DNA of 64,000 bases from Caenorhabditis remanei. Lineage: Eukaryota; Nematoda; Chromadorea; Rhabditida; Rhabditidae. Position 1 is the first letter of the stretch, and every line of letters starts with the position of its first letter. The notes under the pieces were generated by a model. That model was given only the letters and a program-made list of their open reading frames with translations, did no database searches and had not been told where the DNA came from. The position numbers and the translations under genes are program-made. Below, piece after piece: positions 24,243 to 38,300 of the stretch. Location: contig NC_071332.1 of the NCBI RefSeq assembly GCF_010183535.1, positions 6,200,001 to 6,264,000 on the forward strand, given 5' to 3'.

Positions 24243-24735
24243 TTTCGAAATGTTCGAGAATCTTCAAAACAATGAGTTGTTTACACACCTTATGTACTGT
24301 GAAGGAACTGCAAGGTAAGTATTTTCTTTTGATTTTTCTAAACATAAACTCTGATTTGCTGACGTATACTGAAGATTTTTAGCGATGAGTATGGAGAACT
24401 TTAATTTAGTTATTAGTGAGCCAAAAGGGGCCTCATTGCCTGTTTAAGTTTTTCTGTGTTGTGTTTCAATCAATGAAATGACGTGTTGTGCATCAGCTGT
24501 CAGCCCATCAAAGGGAGTGGCTGGAAATCACAAACTGTATGCTCCACGACTGGTACGGTGTTCCCGTCTGGCAAACCAAAACGAAGCTCTTATCTTTTTT
24601 TTTGAACTGTCGATCACACCTACATTTCGAAATTACTTGGCAGTCAATTGTTTTCAATTATTTCATTGTTTCTATTCTGTTCGAGAACAATCGTTATTAT
24701 TATTTTTATTTCCAGAAACCACCTAGCCCCCAAAC

Positions 24736-26475
24736 ATGCTGCTTCATCCTCTCAAGTTACTAACACTCTACTGTCTATTCACCAGTAAGATATCACTATT
24801 TCCTTTTTTCTTTTATCGTGATATAATTTCAGCAGCACTCGCTGATCCCATGTTCAACATCATGCTCCCAAAACTGACTGGTTGCCCATTCACCTTGAAC
24901 GTTCTTGATTTCTGCAAAACCACGTTCAATGCATGCCTGGACAAGAAAGCAGACCTCCTGACCTGCAAATCAAAGTTTTTTGATTGCACTGAGGTTTGAA
25001 TTGATTTTCAACAAAATGTAAATAGTTTCGTAATATTTTTCAGACACCGTTACCTCCTGCCGAGAAACACTGTGCTCCAGAAGTTGCCAATGTTTGCCGC
25101 CTTCTGAAAAACGCTTATGCTGTACGGAATGATACGAAATCTCCATTTGAATGGCATGTTGATATCCGGAGGATTGTTGATGAAATCGGAAGAGACTGTG
25201 GAATTGAAATCAATACCATTGGAAGTCTCTATCAATTCGTTTCTAATGATAAATGTACCCAAAAATATAAGGCACAATTGGATAAAGGATTTTTGGAGTT
25301 GGATAAAAAAACATCGATGGATCTTCAAATTCCGGCCGATCGATTCAGATGCGGATGGCATTTTGGATATATTGGAAACGTCTTTGCTCGTTATTGGATC
25401 CTGAATTCCTGTGGACATTATGCGAGTAAGATTCTAGTATTTACAACCAACCATTTCAAAATGTTCAAATTTTAGTTGACTTCAATCATATTTGTTCCAA
25501 ACACTACAATTGCTACCTTAAACAAAAAGGCAAAAGAACATGTGATCAAGAATATGAATCTGATAGAAAAGTGAGTTGAAAAAAGAAATCTAGACTCCAA
25601 ACATCAAGAGTAATTTTCAGAATCTTGTGTATGGAATGGGAAGTTTCAAGGACAGTTGTCAACAGTTGATTTACAATAAGACCCACGAGATATTTCAACC
25701 CTCGGAGGACGTCTACAAAGTCTTTGAGAAATCCGGTATGTTTTAGTTTCCTTTTGTAGCAGTTGATAATAATTGATGTTTTAGAAATTGAAACAAAGAT
25801 GCTTTCATTCAATGGAAAACTCGACAAACCTCTATCCATTCTGGACACTGAAAATCTCAATTTCACAACTATCAAAGTGTTCGAACTCAGTCCAGATGGC
25901 TCTTTGGATTTGGCTATTCGAGACATGTTCAATGTGGATATCTACAAAAATGGGTGGGCAAGTAGAGGTAAGAATTGAAGTTGTCGATTAAAAAATATTA
26001 CTTTTCCGTTTCAGTTATCATCGACTCAAGTGCCATGGTTTTCGAAGATTGTCGCCGTAATAACCAGCGTCGGAGATGCTTGGATCAACTCGTTTTTAGC
26101 ATTTCGAAAATTTCCGACAAGCCCGAAGAATTCGTAACAGCTATCAACAAGTTCAATCAAACGATTTCTAACCTTCTCGTTTCTCCACCAACAAAATCTG
26201 AAATCGAGGACATGATCAATCATAATTTTTGGAGGTTTGAAATAATGTTCGTTATCCAATACCTCGTTCTGCTGGCTATTAAAAAGTTTTGGAAGCTTGT
26301 AACGTGCTGGAAAAGACATCCTCCAACTCCTCCATCAAACGGTGAAGAGGTCCCACTACGAAACTCTCCAGAAGAGGGTCTCGGATCATCGTCCATGCCA
26401 TCCATTAACTTTTCCGTTGCCAGTGATACAGTAGTGGTTGGAAGACGTAGACCTGAAGAAGCTGAAGCAGAGTAG
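24736..26475 (+). CDS. Cys-rich secreted/membrane protein with PLA2-like module, paralogue 2
   Basis: Seven exons (24736-24784, 24833-24993, 25044-25425, 25476-25570, 25621-25735, 25785-25967, 26015-26475) give 481 aa. A signal peptide (MLLHPLKLLTLYCLFT) is followed by a Cys-rich unit (FCKTTFNACLDKKADLLTC) and a second unit (FNHICSKHYNCY). A predicted membrane segment (IMFVIQYLVLLAIKKFW) precedes a Ser/Pro-rich cytoplasmic tail ending RRRPEEAEAE. Exon count, length and topology match the gene at 21540, and both share an RCGW block before the HxxCY module, so they are tandem duplicates. The PLA2-like His is kept, but the neighbouring Ca-binding Asp is Tyr. Function is unknown; an inactive lipid- or protein-binding ectodomain is a guess. 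Confidence 0.8.
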
Positions 26476-26598
26476 AGCCTTCGTAATCAATTGTTTTCTA
26501 TGTTTTAATTCCTTCTCATTTTTTCATTGTATTCACGTTCTATTTCCTCGATTTCTGACTTACTGTTCTGATGAATTATTTTCTAAATGGAGCGACAC

Positions 26599-26616
26599 CT
26601 CTCTCTCTCTCTCTCT
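26599..26616 (+). repeat. CT dinucleotide microsatellite
   Basis: Nine CT units in the 3' flank of the second Cys-rich paralogue. Confidence 0.8.
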
Positions 26617-28469
26617 AGAATTCTGTTTCATCACACCAACGGATGCCGTCAATTGTGTGTATCCTTTACACCCAAAATGGCATCCTCTCTTCCTTCCCTT
26701 TTTCCATTCCCCCCGTTTCCATCCATTTCAGTTTTAATTACGCATCGTCACATTCCATTTGACGGCCACTAGCCACTAGCTCTCGCCCTCCTCCATTCTA
26801 TTCAACCAATTGTTTGTGTGGTGGATACTTTCATATGTCAAAATAGTTCATCATTTTATAAAGTCCCATCCCCAGAAGATGTTCGTCTGATTAATCGGTG
26901 GAGAGCAAAAGGGCTCAAGGAGAACGGGCGGGGGAGGTCATTTGATCGATGCGTTTCAATATGTTCACCCCGCAAATGGTTATGTGACATGGCAAGAAGA
27001 CAACTGACATAGATTGAATGGAATGGAATGAGAAAGTGAGCACCTGAGTGGAATTCGAAAGTATTACGAAATTGGGTATGAATGGAAAATTAATTAATTG
27101 AAATTGAAGTTGTCTGGAATACGTAGAAAGGGTGATGAAATCCTGAAAGCATGATGAACTTGATCATTTTAAATCTAATCGTAAGGGCTCAATTATGCTG
27201 AAAGTATGTAGAAGACGTTACCGAGCATCTGAGGCATTGTCCGCTTGGAGGTTATCATCGAGCAGCGAGCCATTGAGGCTTAACAATATGGGGAGATCGT
27301 AATTGTTTGTGAGGGATTTCAGTCACTGAAACTTAGATTTTCAAATTTGATAAATTACTGTAACTTTGATACATTCCAGATCCTTCTCGACCGCTCGCCT
27401 TGTTTCCAGAGCCACGAGGTTGCTCCGATTCAGGGTAGAGGTGCTCCACAAAGATCATCTTATAGTTTTTTTTCTATTTTTGTTGCTTTCTGCATCTCCC
27501 AGCCCTATCTCTCCTTCTCCCTCCCTCTATCTCTGCCCTTTTCCAGTTTTGTTTCGCTATCCGATCCTTCTTCCAATTTCCGTCGAAAATTCAGACGACT
27601 ACACCACCACTACACTCGATGATGCTCTTTCTCCGGGGAGTCAACGCGCCAAGAGCAACACGCACTCGTCGGAGAAAAATGAGTTGTGGTTCTTGTATTG
27701 CTGACACTGAAAAATATGCAAATGTCGGAGAAGAAACGAGCTCGGGGAGGGTGGGAGAGGGATGGACGGGTATGACAAGATGAAGAAAACTAATGAGGAG
27801 CCAAAAGAGAAGAAAACAAAAAAAGTGAACAAAAGAAAAGAAGCTCTTTTTCTGAATCGGAAATATGCATGTGTCTCTTCTTCTTCTATTTGTGTGTTTT
27901 TGTGTCTGTGTTCACAGCAATTAGATATGCAACCTATTCGAAGAACACCTGCCTGACGCCGTTCCGACGAGAAATCGGAGGGAAGATAATACGTCCTTTT
28001 CGGCTTTGCTTAATTGACCGAGAGAAACAATATGGCAGAGACAGGAAGGACGAAGAAAATCGGTTTATGACCACACGGCGGACACATGGCTCCATGAGAT
28101 TGGCTCCTGGAAAGGATTAGCAATTGAGACTATTAGAAAATAAGTGACTGTTTCGAAATGTGGAGGGAGAGGGAGAGAAAACAATTAAAAACGGATAATT
28201 GGGGTTGAAGGATGATGAGAAGAATCGGGTAATCAAATACAATACGAGAATGAGAAATAAGGTTTGAGAAATTGATAATTAAATTGTCACTGCTGCAAAA
28301 AATGTTTTCATGTTTACTGAATTCTTGGAAACTTGTATGTTTTTCCGGAGCAGTTTTACAAAAAAACTTCTGGAGTTCAAATTTATTATAACGAAAGCAG
28401 AACAACAAGACACTGCGAGATAGAGAAAAAACAGAGAAGCTAGAGTATCTGACTTTTCATGTCTTCTCT

Positions 28470-28800
28470 TATCTGGTACCTGATTTTGAAGGTTCGTAGC
28501 TCAAAAGAAGCAGTGTTATCGAAAAATTGTCAACTACAAAAATGTTATAAAACAAAAATTGAAACAATGGAAAAATTTGGGAGTGCTGAAGTGTTTGACT
28601 TCTCTGTGTTCCATCCTTCTCTCAGGTATCTAACTTTGAGGGTTCGTATCTCAAAAACTAGAGAAGATTTCAAAAAGTTGTCAACTACCGAACTGTAAAG
28701 CTAGTTCTGATTAATTAATTCACAAAAAACTGGAAGGATTGAATTGTTCCAGATATCACAAGAAGCTCTCAAAGTTGATGACTCTCCAAGATCTTTTTAC
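28470..28800. repeat. Dispersed repeat, two partial copies
   Basis: Two units share the order GGTTCGTA(G/T)CTCAAAA ... TTGTCAACTAC, near 28490-28535 and 28640-28690. The downstream part (AAGCTCTCAAAGTT) matches sequence at 32330-32345. The same family occurs at 32033-32350 and near 4484-4520. Confidence 0.6.
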
Positions 28801-29384
28801 CCAATTTTAGACAAAATCAGGAAAACTGTATATTGGAGTAGCCCGAAATCATTTAGAACTTCTCCAGATTATTTTGACCACTCAAAAAATCTATTTTCAG
28901 AATCCCAACCAAACATTTCTTTCTTCGGAAAAAAACTATATCCTAATTGAAAAAATGGTCGCGAACAACAACGAATCCCTTCCCTGAAAACAAAAATCCA
29001 AGAAACTTGGAGACCTCCATTCCTCCATCCCAGAAACCAATATTTAATCCCACACCCTTTCCCTCCATAATACCTGATTATTCTCCCTTTCACTACCACA
29101 CCCCGCCGGGGACTCTCTTCCATTTCCGGCTCACTATCAATGCGCGAACATTATGCGACACGAGAGAGCCAACGACATAAATTAGCTGATACAACCTCCC
29201 TTTTCTCTTTTCACCTCATGTCCATTGGCAGCTGGTCAGTTCGTCTTCAAACGAGACGCAGAGGCCGGGTGCCACCCAGTTGGCCACGCCCACCTTATTC
29301 GGACACCGCAGTTCTTTCTCTCTTCCATCCCTCCATCTTCTTTCAACCCAACTCTTCATTCAACTGGCTTTTCAATGTCATGAA

Positions 29385-32300
29385 ATGAATGATTGTATAA
29401 TTATGTTTATTCTAGTTTTTTACTTATCACTATTGATAGGAGATTCTAGTGAATCTCTACTGCCTGACAACGACAAATATTATTCCTCTAACTCTATAAA
29501 TGTCGTCTGTAAGCCATGTGCAGTACCATCAAGTAGCTCTGTAATTTGGCTACCTGCATCCCGTCCTCCATGTCTACATCCAGGTCAACCTGTTATTCAT
29601 TGGCCGGATTCTATTTCTGATTCCTCTGTGGTATGCCCCATTCCTGGACCACCAGATTCCATTCAATCATCCCAACTATCACTACTAGATGATGGTTTAC
29701 TTTTGGTCAAAGAACGAGTCTGCTTCTTCGATGGGCCCATTGATTTTCATTATGATTATATATGTGATGGAAAGCTATACCGGACAAAAATGAGAATTGG
29801 ACATTCGATTTCGCGAAAAAATCTGGAGACAAGGAGATCCAAAAGATGGGCGAGAAGAAGGAATCCTGATTCAAATGCGGTGCATTTTCAGCAAGAAAAG
29901 TGAGTTTTTTTTTCCATTATTGAAAAGTAAAAAAAAACTGGATTTCTGAAACGTATTGTTTGTTTCAGATACGTAAAAGAACTGCCTGAAGACACCCCAA
30001 TTGAAACAATAATCGCATCTGTAAAAGCTTCTCATGCCTCTTCCCAACCTCTCTACTACTCAATGGTAGCTCCACAAGATTCCAGATCTCAAAATTTGTT
30101 CACATTGGATACGGTAATTTTTTATTTAGTTTTTGATACTTCCACTTTAAAAATAGACGCACTCAACTATACTTTTATACTAACAAACCCCAAAAAAGTG
30201 CCTGAAGGAAGGAGAACTTGAACACAAACGCAATTATCTATGAATGCTTTCTAGTAGTTTAGCTCCTTCTAGGCAAAGGGACGCCTGAAAAATAATGCAA
30301 TTCTTTGCAGATGAGTGGAGAGATTCGACTGGCGAAGAGCATGGATCGAGAGGTTCTTGATAAACATATTCTCAAGGTATCTGGCGCGGAAATTCTAGAA
30401 TCTTCTAAATTTTCTTTATTAAAGGTGACAGCTTACGAGAGAGTCGATCCAACTATATCTGCAAGCACTACAGTTGTTGTACACGTATTGGATGTACAGG
30501 ACAATAGTCCGATATTCGAAAAGGATTCTTATTTCGGAGAAATCCGTGAAGATGCTCCGGTGAGTCTATTCAATTTCACTCCTCTTTATTCACACTCTGC
30601 GTCTCTCAAGTTCTCACACTACCTCTTCATTTTCCTAATTCAAACGAGGAGCTCTCTCTTCGGGTCGACTGGTCGCTTCCATTCAAAACAACAGCTTGTA
30701 ATTAGCGAGTGCTTCTACATTAGAGAGTATTGAATCGCGGGAGACGCAGACAATATGCGCGAGAGGATTCACCTGTCAAATGTGTGAATATAATGTGGAT
30801 ACAATACAGTTTGAAAAGTGTCACTGTATATTGGATTAGCTAAGAAGGGAGTTGGGGGGAAAAGTGAGAATAAAAGGAAAATAGGAACGGATTGAATGGA
30901 AAAATAAGAATAAGAAAATGGAGAAAATAAGAAGATTTTAGATGAAAAGAAATGGCAAAGAATGGAAAGCGAGGGGATCTAGAATTTAGGAACATGAGGT
31001 CGTTTGGGCGAGACTTACAGTATTCTTGCCCAAACTTTATCAGTTCAAGCTGATTTGCCCAGAGCTTGCTCACTTTTTCCCGTTTTTCCCTGATTCATGA
31101 TGATTTCCAAACTATGAGATTCACTGGAAGTTTCTTGTCTAATTCGACCTGAAACATATTTTTAGTTTGATTGAATCTTGCCCATTTCCAAACTCAAATT
31201 TATCTTTCTCACAATTCATCGCAATCTTGCCTAATGCTTGCCCAGTTTTCGTCCACGCCTTGCCCAAATTCTTCCCTACATTTTTGAATTCCATTCTTCT
31301 TCCCAGCTCCTTGATATTCTGAAACTGCCATATTTTGACGTCTCGATTTCCATATACTAATTTCTTTTTTTTGGTGGCGCTGCACCACCAAGTGTCACTC
31401 CGAATTACTTCGCTTTTTGGTATAAATTTCCATTTCTTTATTTCACCGGCTCCCCCAGTCCACTCTAATTTCCCTCGAGACACCCAACTCGTAGTACTCC
31501 AATTTTTGAGTGAGTAGTGGTCACTCAACGGAAAAAACGGCTTCACGAAAAAAAAAGAAAGTAGTCTATAAATCATGAAAATCTTTTTGTCACATCTTGA
31601 CCAACTCCCTCTCAAGGAGCACGCAACACTGTTCCAGTCTTGTAGATGAAAGGTGTCTAACTCTCTCGAGTTGCAACGCTTTCTTGTCTCCGAAATGACC
31701 ATCTGTCATCAGCCGACGGCTTCTTCCACCGAGAGCCATTGCCAGGCGAATTATTAGAGTCCGAAAATGGATGTTTGCCGTTGTCGTCGTGCCCCGTCAG
31801 GAAGAAGGGACATGAACACCGTGTATGCATGGGTACGGGGATAGAGTGTGGAGAAAGGAGAGACGCAGAGAATACACGGGAGTCCGGAGACGGATGAGTC
31901 AGTGAAATTGCAAAAGGGAAGAAGATGAATTAAAAGGAGAGGGAGAAAAGGTTTCATTAATGATTGAGGACTTTTGTGAAGGTGGAAAATTCAAGTTTGC
32001 GCACATTTGCGTTTATTTTGTAGATCAAACCAAGATCTTCATTTTTGTAGTTGACAACTTTTTGATATCTCTTATAGTTTTTGAGATATGTGCCTTCAAA
32101 GACAAGAAGCTGAACCGGTGAGGAGAGAGTGCAGAGAATTCAGACACTCTCGCTTCTCTGCACTCTCTCCCTCTCTCCCCTCTACAGTAAGATCGCCCAA
32201 TTTTGAAGGCGAGAATCTCAGAGGCGAGTAGAGCTATCAAAAAGTTGTTAACTACAAAAATGAAGATCTAGAATAGTGTAACAAAATCAATTAAAATTTA

Positions 32301-35300
32301 TGAAACCTGAAAAAAATACATCCTCATAATAAGCTCTCAAAGTTTGGTATCTTTCAGTAAAATGGAAAACACAGAATTCAAGTTCTTTTACTGATTGTGA
32401 GTTTGTTATATTCTGGAAATTTTCATTGGTTTGTTTATGTTTCCTTGCCATTACACCTATGCCATGAACCCATCTCCCGGTTGCCCTTTTCTTTCTCATC
32501 TCAAACATTTGTTTCTCCTCCAAAGAAAATTCGTAATGTCAAAACATCATCTCAGAAAAACCCAAAAACCTTCTCATCATTTCCGGAAAACCCGAAAAGA
32601 AATTTCATCATTGCCTTATTCCTCCCCGCCAATACTAAACATATCGCCTTCTCACACCCAATAATGAGATGAGTCGTGTCGTTTCCTTTCGAATCGTAAA
32701 GCGACCGCCGTCGCCACCATTCTCTTGCTCGGGACGGGGAGTCCCCTAGTTGCTGCGAATATATAATTAAAGGGATGGGAAAAAGAGAAGAAAGTGAGCA
32801 TCATGTGTAGTACATGAAGAAAAAGGACACAAATCTCTTGGAGTAACTAATACCACTTGAGATAATATAAGGAGATTGTATACACCAGTCATCTCCAGAT
32901 TTATTGAATGAAAATTATTATGATTGGTTCAATTCTTCCAGATTGGTACCACTGTTCTCTCAGTCTTCGCTCGAGACTTGGATTCTGGAGAGAATGGAGA
33001 AGTCGAGTACTCACTTGGAGAAGGGAATGGAAAGAATCTTCTGGCTATCAACTCTAAAAGTGGAGTCATTCAAACAGCAGCCCCGTTGGATCGAGAATCT
33101 CTTTCTCTTATTCGATTAGATGTGATTGCAAGTGACAAAGGAACTCCGAAACGGGATTCCAAAGCTCTCGTTGAGATTACTGTAGTTGATGTGAATGATA
33201 ATGCACCGGTGTTTGCTTCTGACTCATACAATGTTACGATCATGGAGAATATCACTCTTCCTGCAGTGATTGCAACTGTCAAAGCTACAGATGAAGACTT
33301 TGGAACCAATGGAAAAGTGCATTACTCAATGGCGTCATCAGCTGGAATTGGAGGTCTTACCATTGATTATTCATCAGGAGAAGTAACTCTCCGGGAGAGA
33401 ATCGATGCGAAAAACTCACCGATAACCGTAGTAATCCGTGCCAAAGATGGTGCACAACCTGCACTATCAAGTACTGTCCCACTTACAATTAACGTTATTG
33501 ATATAAATGATCATGCTCCGACACTAATCGCCGCGCAGAAAATGATAACATTGGAGGAGAATGTTGCGATTGGGGAAGAGGTTGGAAGAGTTTATGCGAT
33601 TGATGAGGACTCGGGACCGAATGGAATTATTAGGTATAGTATCTAGAAGGAATATTAAATCTAAATCCAGATATTTCCAGATATGCTATGGAAGGATCCG
33701 AGGACTTCATTATTGACGAAGATAGTGGTGTCATCAAGACAACAAAACTTCTGGATCGTGAAACAACTAGTAGATACTCTTTGAAGGTTTGTGAATTCAC
33801 AAAAAAAATAAAAAATCAAGCCACCTAGGGGACTCGAACCCCTGACCTTAAGATTAAAAGTCTCACGCTCTACCAACTGAGCTAAGGAGGCCCCGGAACA
33901 GTGCTGTCTCCTATACCTAGTTTTTGCAGGTGACCGCAAGAGACATGGGGACACCCCCGTTGAATACAACGACCACTATGACAGTGGTATTGAAGGACAT
34001 CAATGACAACGCACCGATATTTGACAAGAAAGAGTATAATGTAACGATTTCTGAAGAGATGCCACGTGGAAGTCAGATAATCACATTGAAAGCAATTGAT
34101 AATGATGAAGATCAGAAGATCAGTTACCGTATCGAAGAAGCAGATCGAGATGTGTTCAGTATTCTGGATATTGGGGATCAGGGAGCGATATTGAGTGTTT
34201 CTGGAGAGCTGAGTCGTCAAGATCATAAGATTCGAGTGGAGATATCAGCTACAGATCAAGGAGGTCTGCAGGGACGAACTGTTGTGAATGTATTCATTGA
34301 TGATGTGAACTCTGCACCGTATTTCAATGATCACCCATTTTCTGTGAAGATTCCAGAACATTCTCCAATCGGGTATCCAGTTATTTCATTGAAGGTAAGC
34401 ACAACTTCATAATTTGAAAATCTAAAATCCAATTTCCAGGCTGAAGACCACGATCGTGGAGACAATGCTCGTTTGATCTACTCTATCGACTCCAACCAAT
34501 TCTTCCGCATCGATTCCTCTTCTGGAGACATATCGGTGGCTTCTGACTTGGATCGTGAGGATCGTGCAACATTCTCAGTCATCGTGACAGCTTCCGACCA
34601 TGCGACTCCACCGCTTAACACATCAACACAAATCGAAGTGATTCTGGATGACAGTGAGTTGGCATCTCTTCTTAATATCTCAAACGGCGGATCTCTCTTA
34701 CTTTTTGACATATTCAAATAAGGCGTTGTTTCTCTTCACACGCGCACATATTTTGTCATCTCAAAGCAGAACAACGACGCCTGACAAATGGCCAGATGTG
34801 TTACAGGCAAGAGAGTACTAGAAGATATAGAAGAAGGAGAGAGACGCAGGGAGTGTCAGACAAAACACGATTATTTACGGAAATTAGGGTTCAGTCGGTA
34901 TTGTGTGAGAAAAGGGGGAGAGAAAGACAGAAGGAGCAGGAAGTAGCGAATGACAGAAATAGAAACAGAAACAATGTGACTTGTTATTCAAATTAAAGAG
35001 GGAATTAATTTCGAAAAGTTTTGTGTTGGAAACACGCTCTATCGCATTGTCGATGGCGCGTCGGCGCCATTTAAAAAAAATCTCAGTTCAAACTTTTTGT
35101 TTTTCAGTAAACGACAATGCTCCACAATTCACGTCTTCAAGTTATGCGGCCACGATTTCAGAGGATATTCCTGTGGGAACCTCATTCCTTCAGGTCTCCG
35201 CCATCGACGCCGATATCGGCCCCAACGGAATCGTCGACTACTTCCTTAACGAATCCTCCTCATCCCCGGCTATCCAACTTTTTCGACTCGACCGCACATC

Positions 35301-38300
35301 GGGAACTCTTCGTGTCAGCTCCAAACTCGATAGAGAGCAGTTTGCAGTGTAAGTGTTTCTTCTTATGCGAATCTGGGATTAATGTGACGAAGAAGAGGGC
35401 TAACACCTGCCCGGATTGCTCAATGAGCCCTCATTTGACCGGGTGTCACTGTTTTCTATGGGGTGGAAGGGGCATGTTTTTTTGTCAAGTGGGAACAGAT
35501 TGCATGAGAGAAGAGGGAGGGCATGCATTATAATTTGTGGGATACATAAGAGATTTATGGAAGAATTTGGGGGATTGTTTTTATGGACTAGGGCAAGGGA
35601 ATGAGAACTTAGATTTTAAACGAAGATTTAGAAGATTCAGAACTTTCATGATGTCAGTTTCCGACCTACACAATACAATTCTGAAGCAACAAACTCTCAT
35701 ACAGACCACTCCACGAATATGATAATTTTCAGAATCGTCCTCCCAATCTACGCCCGAGATCGTGGCACTCCATCTCTATCTGCTTCATCCGAAATCACAC
35801 TGACCCTCTCCGATGTGAATGACAATGCTCCATCATTTGAACAACTCTCGTATGATCTCTATATTGCTGAAAATGCTCCGGTTGGCTCGACAGTCGGAAC
35901 TATTGTTGCAAGGGATGCAGATGAAGGAGAGAACTCGGATATTTCATTCAGAATCTTTGGAGGGGCAGATGCGAAACTTTTTGATATTGAAGGTAAGCTC
36001 TCGATCTTCTGAAAATTAAAATCCTTGGAGTTTTTTTTAGAAGATGCTGAACAAAACGGAGTTGTTAGAATCTTGACACGAGCAGAGTTCGACTATGAAG
36101 CAAAAGCCAACAAATTCTTCTTCGAGTTACAAGCAAGTAGCGGTCAACTTTCCTCAACGGTCCCTGTCAGAATCCACGTTTCGGATGTGAATGACAACAA
36201 ACCAGTTCTCAAGGACTTTGTGATTCTGATGAACCGATTTGACAATGTTCCAATGGCACGTCAAATCGGCTTCATCCCTGCTTTTGACCCAGATCAGAAT
36301 GCTACTTTGGAATACTTTTTGGAGGAGAATGATCTGATTGAAGCAGAGAAATACACCGGAAAGATACTAGTAAAGCAAGAATGGAAACGTAACATGGATG
36401 TTTCTTTCAAGACTTGTGTATCTGACGGAGCCAACACGGAATGTGCCACGTGTAGATTTATTCACGTGCTGGTAGAACCTGATTGGCTAGCTGAAAGTTT
36501 CACATTGAGTCTCGCCCGGATGACCGTTGATGACTTCTGGGACCCCATGGTCTTCCAAAGATTCCGAGATGCAATGTCTACTCTAAGCAATTGGAAGCCT
36601 TCGGATATCCACATCATCGGTGTCAAACAACATCTTGATGACGTCATCTACGTCAATCTTGCCATCACGGACCACGGAAGAGTCGTACGGTAAGGGGGAA
36701 ACAATAACCACTCAAAAAAGAGAGAAGCCGCCTTTAGATCTCAAGAGGCTTTCCGGATTTTAGTATGTAGTACTGGTAGTCAAGTGTTGTGTTACGGGGT
36801 GGAAATGAGTTCGGGGATTTGGAAGGATGCGTATGCAATTAGATGCGCTTCACAATAATTTGATTTGTTTTGACAAACAATGAAATGGCTCCTTTCCCCC
36901 TCCTAGCCTCTTGAAAACGACATGTAATTCAATATGATTTTAATGGAGCAACAATGTGTTGCTAATGTGAGGAGAGAAGGAAACTTCCAATAAGAGATTT
37001 CAAAAATGTGTAAAGCCATCTAGGGGATCCTTAATGCTGAGCTAAGAAATAATCTGTCCAAATCAGTTATCTTATTGTTTCAGGGGCTGGAGAGCAATCG
37101 AATTGGTCAAAGAATCCATCAAAAAGCTGGAGAAAATGACTTTGCTACAAGTAGAAGTTATCAGAGATGAGTCATGTGCCAACGAGCCCTGTTCACACAT
37201 GGCAAAGTGCAGACAGACTCAGAAGTTTGTCGGAGAGATGAAGGCTCATGAGACTGATAATTTCATTGCTCGAACCTTGAACACAGTGAACACATTTGTT
37301 TGCGAATGTCCTTCTGGATTTACAAGTAAGAATCCTAGTTTTCATCCCAATAAATTATGATTGTTTTTTCAGATTCCGATGCTCGTGGAGAATGTGACAC
37401 CCGTCTCGACGAATGTTATCGTGGTCGTTGCTCGAATAACTCGACTTGTGTCTCCTATGAAAACACGTATCGTTGCGAGTGTACAGCCGGCTGGATAGGT
37501 ACGTAATTCGGCTAATTGACTAAGACTGACTGAGAGGGAACAACGCTCGTAAAATTGAATGTGGTTGGCTGGAGAGCCCCTTTTGCACAATAAAATGGTA
37601 CTTATGAGGTTGAAATTTGCATTAGCAAATTGGCTCAGAAAATGAGGGCTATTGAGAGAAGATGGTGGGTGAAAAAGTGAAATGGATTGCGTTTGAGATT
37701 GGAAAATGGAAAGGGGTTCTAGGGAAAACTTGTCGTTCCAATATTTTTCAGTAATATTTTGTAACTTTTCGTCGCTTCTACGTCTTCCTGTCACTTTCCA
37801 CTAGAATCGTACAGTTGAGAGGGCTCCTCACTCCTCACAACTGAAAACTAATATACGTGGCGTGATTGAAAGTTCTATTCCACTCTTCTCCATCCTCTTC
37901 GTCATGAAATTGTTTCCCTCCACTTCGTGCTTTGTGAAAGCAATTTGCGTGTCACTTCAACCTCCGGTGCTCTTCGTCGTTTTGTTTCAACTGCACCGGA
38001 AGTACCCCATCTAGAGTCTGTGACTCCCCTTTCCGTTATTTTCATGTCAAAAGTTTCGGATTTGAAAAGGGAGTCTGAAATGTTGTAAAAATAGAAATGA
38101 GGGATCAAATGAAATTACTTTATAGGTCGCCACTGCGAAATCTCAGTTCATGCTCTAACCTGCGTACCCGGATACTGTATGTCAGATTCTCTTTGTGAAC
38201 TGGAAGGCAACCAAATGAAATGTCGACACTGCAAGTATCAAGGAGAGGATACAGATGACAGATGTCATCTCAGAAGTGTATCTTTTGAGGGAGAAGGTCT

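Larger units (their letters stand above)
23272..24735. other. Spacer between tandem paralogues, internally duplicated
   Basis: Contains two related tracts, 23418-23578 and 24071-24242 (listed separately). No supportable gene; the 84-codon frame at 23570-23824 has no domain or signal peptide. Confidence 0.5.
26476..29384. other. Upstream region of fmi-1
   Basis: No supportable gene in 2.9 kb. Contents: a CT microsatellite at 26599-26616, a long pyrimidine tract at about 27460-27560, dispersed-repeat copies at 28470-28800, and a GAGACGCAGA motif at 29253-29262 just upstream of the fmi-1 ATG. Open frames here lack splice continuity or domains. Confidence 0.5.
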
